A stretch of 64,000 nt of DNA from Eumeta japonica (taxonomy: Eukaryota; Arthropoda; Insecta; Lepidoptera; Psychidae), in assembly GCA_005406025.1 (NCBI GenBank), contig BGZK01000158.1:310001-374000 (forward strand). The letters are read 5' to 3'. This document shows positions 58,901-64,000 of the stretch, in pieces. The translations under genes and the position numbers were made by a program. The number at the start of each line of letters is the position of its first letter. Position 1 is the first letter of the stretch. The notes under the pieces were generated by a model. It did not search any database, was not told where the DNA came from, and saw only the letters and a program-made list of their open reading frames with translations.

Positions 58901-61029
58901 ATAAATGAAAATAATTATATACTTATACAAATTATTTGTGTTAGTTCAGTAGTTATCGATTATTATTCAACTACGAAGAAACATTTAATTTCAAACCAGA
59001 CAGTCTCGCAGGTAGGTGGAGTTTTTAATTCATAAATACAATAATTAAGACTCAAGAATAAGATTACATAAAATACTTGACCGGATTCCAAATTTTTAAT
59101 CGACAATTTAAACGTAAGAAAATGCGGTATATCACACTGAGTTTATTCTATAAATAAAATTTTATTGTAGATTTTATTAATGATTAAGGAACGCTAAAAG
59201 GTTAGTAGGTTATTCAGGAAATTGTTAAACCCAACTTTTTTTATATACCGTCGTACAACGAGTAGGCTAAAAAACCCAGTCCGTTTTCACGATCGAAGAC
59301 GAGTTAAAAAAAACCACACCTCTTGTAAGATGAACGTAATTAGTTTTATCGCCGATATCTAACTACAGAAATAGAGTACCGACTTTCAGATCGACAATCC
59401 CCGTTGGTTTCCCGACGGGAAATCCACACTATACTCAAAATGGTCCGAACGAAAATCTGGATCAGATAGAGCTATCGAGCGGCGTGCGCCAGTAAATACA
59501 TATAATAAGGATAATGATAGAGCTTTTAGGACGTCAACGAGAAATCGCAAAAACACGTCAGCAGAATTACCCGCGAACGACGTTATGTGCCGGGAAGTGT
59601 ACACGAAAAAAAAGAAGCGAGGTCAAGCTGTGACGTTGTCTCATTTCTGATAGATAGGTACGTAGGCACCTATCGTGTTTAGCTCTGCCGACCTTCAATA
59701 TTTATCTGCTTGATACAACTATACAGTTTTGAATATGATATGATAAAAGTACTAGTCTCATTCTTTAAACTCCAATTTCGATTCAGGAGTACATCCCAAG
59801 GGACATGTAACTCAAACTATTTGTCATACATGTAATTTTGCTTCCATTTTTAGGACAAATTGTTATAGAGGTTACATTTTTCAAAAATAATCTTACGTAT
59901 TTGTTTATAAGCTACTATTTGAAAAGATCTCGGATATCTAAAATAAAAAATCGTAAATTTACATTCTATGATTCTTTTCATTGTATATTGAACATCACAA
60001 AAACCTGATGTTCCTGTAATGGTTCTTCATTGCTTGAATACCTTTATAACGACTCGGTTAATCACAATAAATTTTACCAAATCATCAGTATAGTTTGTCT
60101 TTAAGCCTAAACATATTTCAATAAAATCGGTCGAATAAATCCAAAACTGTTAAAATTAAACACGCTAATGCACGTATAGTTAAATTTTATGGACAGTCCT
60201 AGTAAGGTGCCAATTATTATTTATTTTAATAATAACACAAATAATAATTAATACCTTACTTTACATAGTCACGATTACCCAACAGAACGCCTTAGTTACA
60301 CCGGCTTTAACATGATTAGCTCGAAGTGTCGAGCAAAATCTTTGATTGTTCTACAAAAACTTTTCAATGATCTACGAATTTATGAAATCTTTGCTATTAA
60401 ATGTAATAAAGAAAAACCGGATAAGTGTGAATAGGAATCGCATCCTAAAGGTTCCGTATAAACTTAATTATGTACGTAGATATTTCAAGTCTCCATTATT
60501 TTTGTATGTTTTCGATAAAGGTACTAAAGAAATATTGGTTCCAATTAAATTCCAGGAAAATTTTAACTTTTTATAAACGAAGTCATGAAATGTTCTCCCA
60601 TACACTGGTCTGGCATCATGGTCCATATAGTGTAAGATCCTAGAGCGATCAGACATAACTTATTTTCACACAGGTGAAACCTTTGGTTCTCAGTAGTGTC
60701 TCATGTGCTTTGAGTACCTGCGCGCTTGTAGAGCTCGCCCTGCGACACCTGGGCAGGTACCAGGTGAGAAAGGTAACTAGAAATAAATGTTATTTGACTT
60801 TAAATTTGTATGGCTGATTTTATATATCTTTTGTAGAATATTATTCTGAAATAGTGTCTTAAGTGTCAGACACTTTTCATGGACCAGAACTTTCGTCAGA
60901 CGCTTTAAAGCTCCGCAAAAAATAAATGAACTTTACTTATTTTCACATGTCTGATTTTTAAATACATTATTAAAATATCTATTACAAAATTATATTTCAT
61001 CAGTCAGACAAATTGTAGTGACCAAATAT
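55941..61029. other. Gene-free stretch with microsatellite-like tracts
   Basis: No gene could be supported. A GT-rich tract is at about 56,390-56,440 and a GCAC/CACG-rich tract at about 57,556-57,632. The inverted repeat at 60,201-60,260 is listed separately. GC-richer patches are at 58,420-58,510, 58,600-58,770 and 59,380-59,640; the last is open without ATG on the plus strand after an AG-acceptor-like site (about 59,390-59,650). Confidence 0.35.
60201..60260. repeat. Small inverted repeat
   Basis: AGTAAGGTGCCAATTATTAT at the left pairs with ATAATAATTAATACCTTACT at the right, with three mismatches in 22 bases. It may be a tiny non-autonomous transposon; TA dinucleotides are near but the borders are unclear. 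Confidence 0.5.
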
Positions 61030-61081
61030 CCTATAGATACAAAGTCATTAACAAGTTATCTGTCGAAGCACAAACGTCATC

Positions 61082-62144
61082 ATGTCAGCCGAATCGTCAA
61101 ATCTCAGTAATATTGAACATCGCGCCGTAATAAAGTACTTCGTAAAGAAAGGAACGCCCAAAGAAATTTTTGAAGACATGGTATCAAATCTTCAGGAATC
61201 TGCGCCTTTGTATACGATGGTCAAAAAATGGGCTCGATTATTTCAACAAGGACGAGAGAGCTGTGAAGATGATCCTCGCCCAGGGCGTCCAGTGACGGTA
61301 GTGACGGAGGAAAATGTTCGAAAAATCGAAAAATTAGTACTGGCCGACAGAAGAATAAAATTATGGCAGATAGCTGAAGAGTTGCAGATTAGTAAAGAAT
61401 AAGTTGGAGAAATTATACACGAGCATATGAATATGAGAAAAATCAGTGCGCGTTGGGTTCCAAAAATGCTAACGCCGTTTGATAAGCTGCGGCGACTTCA
61501 GACAAGTAAGGATTTTTTGGAGTTAGTCGGGGATAATATAGACGAAATTTGCGACCGAATTGTAACCGTGGATGAAACCTGGGTTCGTCAATACGATCCG
61601 GAATCTAAACAGGAGTCCATGCAATGGAAGAAAAAAGGAGAAAGGCCGCCGAAGAAATTCAAGGTTCAAAAGTCGGCATCGAAGCTTATGGCGACAATTT
61701 TTTGGGATAGTGAAGTTACTAATTGATTACTTGCCAAAGGAGACTACTATGAATGGCCAATATTACGCGAATTTATTGGCTCAGGCACGAGAGGCAGTCG
61801 TACAGAAGCGACGTGGGAAGTTATCACGCGGAGTGCTGTTTTTACAAGACAATACATCTGTCCACATGGCGCGGGTTTCGAGGCAGGCTCTGAAGGACAC
61901 GGGCTTCTCGGAAATTGATCACCCACCCTACAGCCCAGATCTAGCTCCCAGCGACTATTTCCTTTTTTCCAATTTAAAAAAGGAGTTACGTGGTCGTAGA
62001 TTTGTTGATGACAAACAAATGAAGATGGCTGTAGAAAGCCATTTTGACTGCAAAGAAAAGGAATATTTTTTGGGCGGTTTGAAGGCGTTATACACCAGAT
62101 GTGAAAAATGTATTTCGTTTGAGGGAAACTATATTGAAAAATAA
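61082..62144 (+). pseudogene. Mariner (DD34D) transposase, one stop and one frameshift from open
   Basis: The frame starts ATG at 61,082 (MSAESSNLSNIEHRAVIKYF). HTH regions carry TMVKKWARLFQQGRESCEDD, then PRPGRPVTVVTEENVRKIEK. A TAA at 61,400-61,402 breaks the same frame, which resumes with RKISARWVPKMLTP. The first aspartate is in TVDETWV (about 61,570). The frame shifts by one near 61,710-61,720. The second aspartate is in LQDNTSVHMA, the third in YSPDLAPSDYFLF, with 34 residues between them (DD34D). The end is GNYIEK, stop at 62,144. The merged length of about 353 codons is normal for mariner. All three catalytic aspartates remain. The family is the one domesticated in SETMAR. The lesions make this copy inactive. 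Confidence 0.95.
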
Positions 62145-62182
62145 AAATAAAATACTCGTACTTTTCTTTCATTTAATGCCTT

Positions 62183-62210
62183 AGGCCGCGGACTTATCAG
62201 CCGCCCCTCG
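62183..62210 (+). repeat. 3' terminal inverted repeat of the mariner
   Basis: GGCCGCGGACTTATCAGCCG followed by CCCCTCG, ending next to TA at 62,211. On the minus strand it starts CGAGGGGCGGCTGATAAGTC, which fits mariner termini of this group. I could not find the matching 5' repeat upstream of 61,082. Confidence 0.65.
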
Positions 62211-62212
62211 TA

Positions 62213-64000
62213 TAATGCATGCGTCTCAGAGTAAAAAAGTTGAATATTTTAAAAATACTTACTGCTTTTGATCCAAGATTTTCGCATATCTATTTCAATA
62301 AGATAAACTTCAAAATTAACGTAATAATTAATATATACTAAAGTAAATTAATTTATTGCATATATTTGGGATTATTAATATATTCGGAGCTATTTTGTTT
62401 CATAAGGAATTATTTTTATTTTATTACAAATACAATGTATCGTTATTTTTGGAGTCGGTGTCTATTGCTAGGTACATTGTAGTGTTTCCTGGGCTGACAC
62501 ATTTTCATTCACTTCCACATTAAATTAATTCATTTCTATTTCTAATGTTATCGCTAAGAGTTCTGATGAGTTCCTGTTACGATTTCACGTTAGTATTATA
62601 TAAATCAATGTAAATATGTAGGTAGATTAATAAGTAATTAATTTTAAAACTGTGTATACTAGGTTTTACTAATAGCCATTGAAGAGTAGTTTTTCTGGCG
62701 ATAAATTGCAGTATATCCCTTAAATTCTAATCGCTAAGGAGTGCTGTTGCTTCCATCATCAACTCAGGAGCATCATATGATAACTACCATACGCAAAAAC
62801 TTGAACAACTAAAAAAAGAACTGAAACACACTATGTGCCTATAACGTTGGAAGGCTTCCCTCGATTTTACTGGGATATCGTAGTCAAATCCTGATTTGGT
62901 GATTATGGGATCACCTCTGAAGTATACACTTCCAACTAAAAAAAACAAATTTCTAAATCGGTCCACAATTGACAAAATTATCGCTGAACATACAGTTAAA
63001 AAAACGAACATAGAACCTTTCTTGCAGTCGGCTAAAAACGAGTTTTTCCTAAATCTCCGCAGCAATAAACAATACCCAAAGAGACATAACTAAACCCTCG
63101 TCAACTTCTCTGACATCTGCGATTCGAATGTGAAAGGTTCACCAAAAACTATCCCATTTAACGCAAGAACGCGAGGAAACAATTACCTCATTTCATTCCG
63201 CACTACAGACAAAACATGTGTTGTTTGTTAGCGATAATTCAAAGAATATGTATTTCTACTTTGCTCAAATCTGTGAATAGGACCGAAATACGCAAAGCAC
63301 TATACTGATCATTTTATAAACGGAAATCACACTTAACTACTACTGTATTTATTAAGTTAAAAAAAAAAATAAGTCTTAGAAAAAAATCGCGTTTCAAAAT
63401 ACGTTACTTCAAATCATTAGTTGTTTTAGAGTCGGTGGCAGCAAAAGATAGGCAGACACACTTGCATGTCAACTTTCAGCATTTAACATCCTTTGAAGTC
63501 AAAACTTCACGCTATGTTTTTATATTTATAAAATTAGATGTTAATTTTGATCAGTTTTCATTAATTTTTGTATTCATCGCTTGTATTAGTGTATTTTTTT
63601 GTTTCCTTTTGCTTTCGTTTTGAAAAAGTTATTTTATTTAACATTATTTTGCATAAACTTCAGGGTACAACCTACGATGGAGCTGTTCTAGATCTAAGTA
63701 AAAAAAAAAACTTTGCGAAAAGACAAACACAAAACCATTATAAGGAATAGTTATACATGATCAATCTAAACTGTTATACAAACCAAACGATGGACAAGCT
63801 TTAGCAGAAATGCAATGATGAAGAAATTTTATTTTTAACAGAATTCGAAACCTAAAGTTAACGGTATTGATACCTTGCAAAGTTCTTTCTATTCTTTTTT
63901 TTTAATTTTAATCAATATCATCTCACGACCTACGCATTTTACGAAATTTGATAAAAGAAATAAAATACATAGGAGCGCAAAATAACCTCAAAAATATTTT
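62213..64000. other. AT-rich sequence, nothing recognised
   Basis: Open frames at 62,784-63,065, 62,896-63,093 and 63,435-63,623 show no motif. No repeat was identified. Confidence 0.4.

Noticed and set aside
1..64000. tRNA, rRNA, CRISPR arrays, bacterial-type operons or phage genes
   Set aside because: I saw no B-box-like GGTTCRANNCC in tRNA context, no rRNA sequence, no regular spacer-repeat array, and no dense gene order. Repeats and spliced exon signals point to an animal nuclear genome.

Overview
This window looks like a gene-poor, AT-rich stretch of an insect nuclear genome, most probably from a moth or butterfly. There are no operons, no closely packed open frames and no ribosome-binding sites. 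What can be recognised is spliced-exon structure, many decayed transposons, and several interspersed repeats that I know from memory as typical of Lepidoptera: the GGTTCCGTAGTC/GGAACCCTTATAG family, the ACTAGCGACCCG..CTTCGCACGG family, the TTGCCTGTAAAGTCGG family, and the CCGACTTCAAAAC motif. The species assignment is inference, because no search could be run.

Host genes: one exon is convincing. It lies at 5,935-6,097 on the minus strand, has clean AG/GT splice borders, and encodes the end of the RING1 domain of an RBR E3 ubiquitin ligase (RNF144-like). A second, weaker candidate is a 160-codon membrane-protein-like frame at 42,601-43,083 on the minus strand, possibly a chemoreceptor exon. 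No complete gene is visible. Isolated CpG/GCG-rich islands (about 19.6, 22.6, 33.3, 45.1, 46.3, 49.2 and 50.6 kb) stand out from the AT-rich background and could be promoters or first exons.

Layout: 1-1,335 is a dead mariner split by a 501-bp PIF/Harbinger ISL2EU-type element with a TAT target duplication. 4.55-5.35 kb is a Jockey/CR1-like retrotransposon tail. 6.75-6.94 kb is a solo hAT-like terminus. 12.4-13.4 kb and 27.5-28.3 kb are inverted copies of one repeat family, and the second copy sits inside another dead mariner. 14,107-18,158 is a 4.05-kb hAT element with a perfect 8-bp target duplication; it holds a decayed transposase plus inserted material, including a Helitron-type helicase remnant and a near-perfect 140-bp fold-back. 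21,377-21,840 is a TA-flanked MITE. 24.0-25.0 kb is an RTE-type retrotransposon remnant. At 25.6, 34.1 and 51.2 kb are three copies of a repeat, two of which share 280 of 281 bases over one module. 41.3-42.3 kb holds more repeats, including a second fold-back. 61,082-62,210 is a mariner whose three catalytic aspartates survive but which has one stop and one frameshift.

The features do not form a pathway. The interest lies in the nesting order of the elements, the fold-back/helicase association, the very young duplicated module, and the unplaced exons. I did not find convincing evidence of a new defence, metabolic or signalling system.
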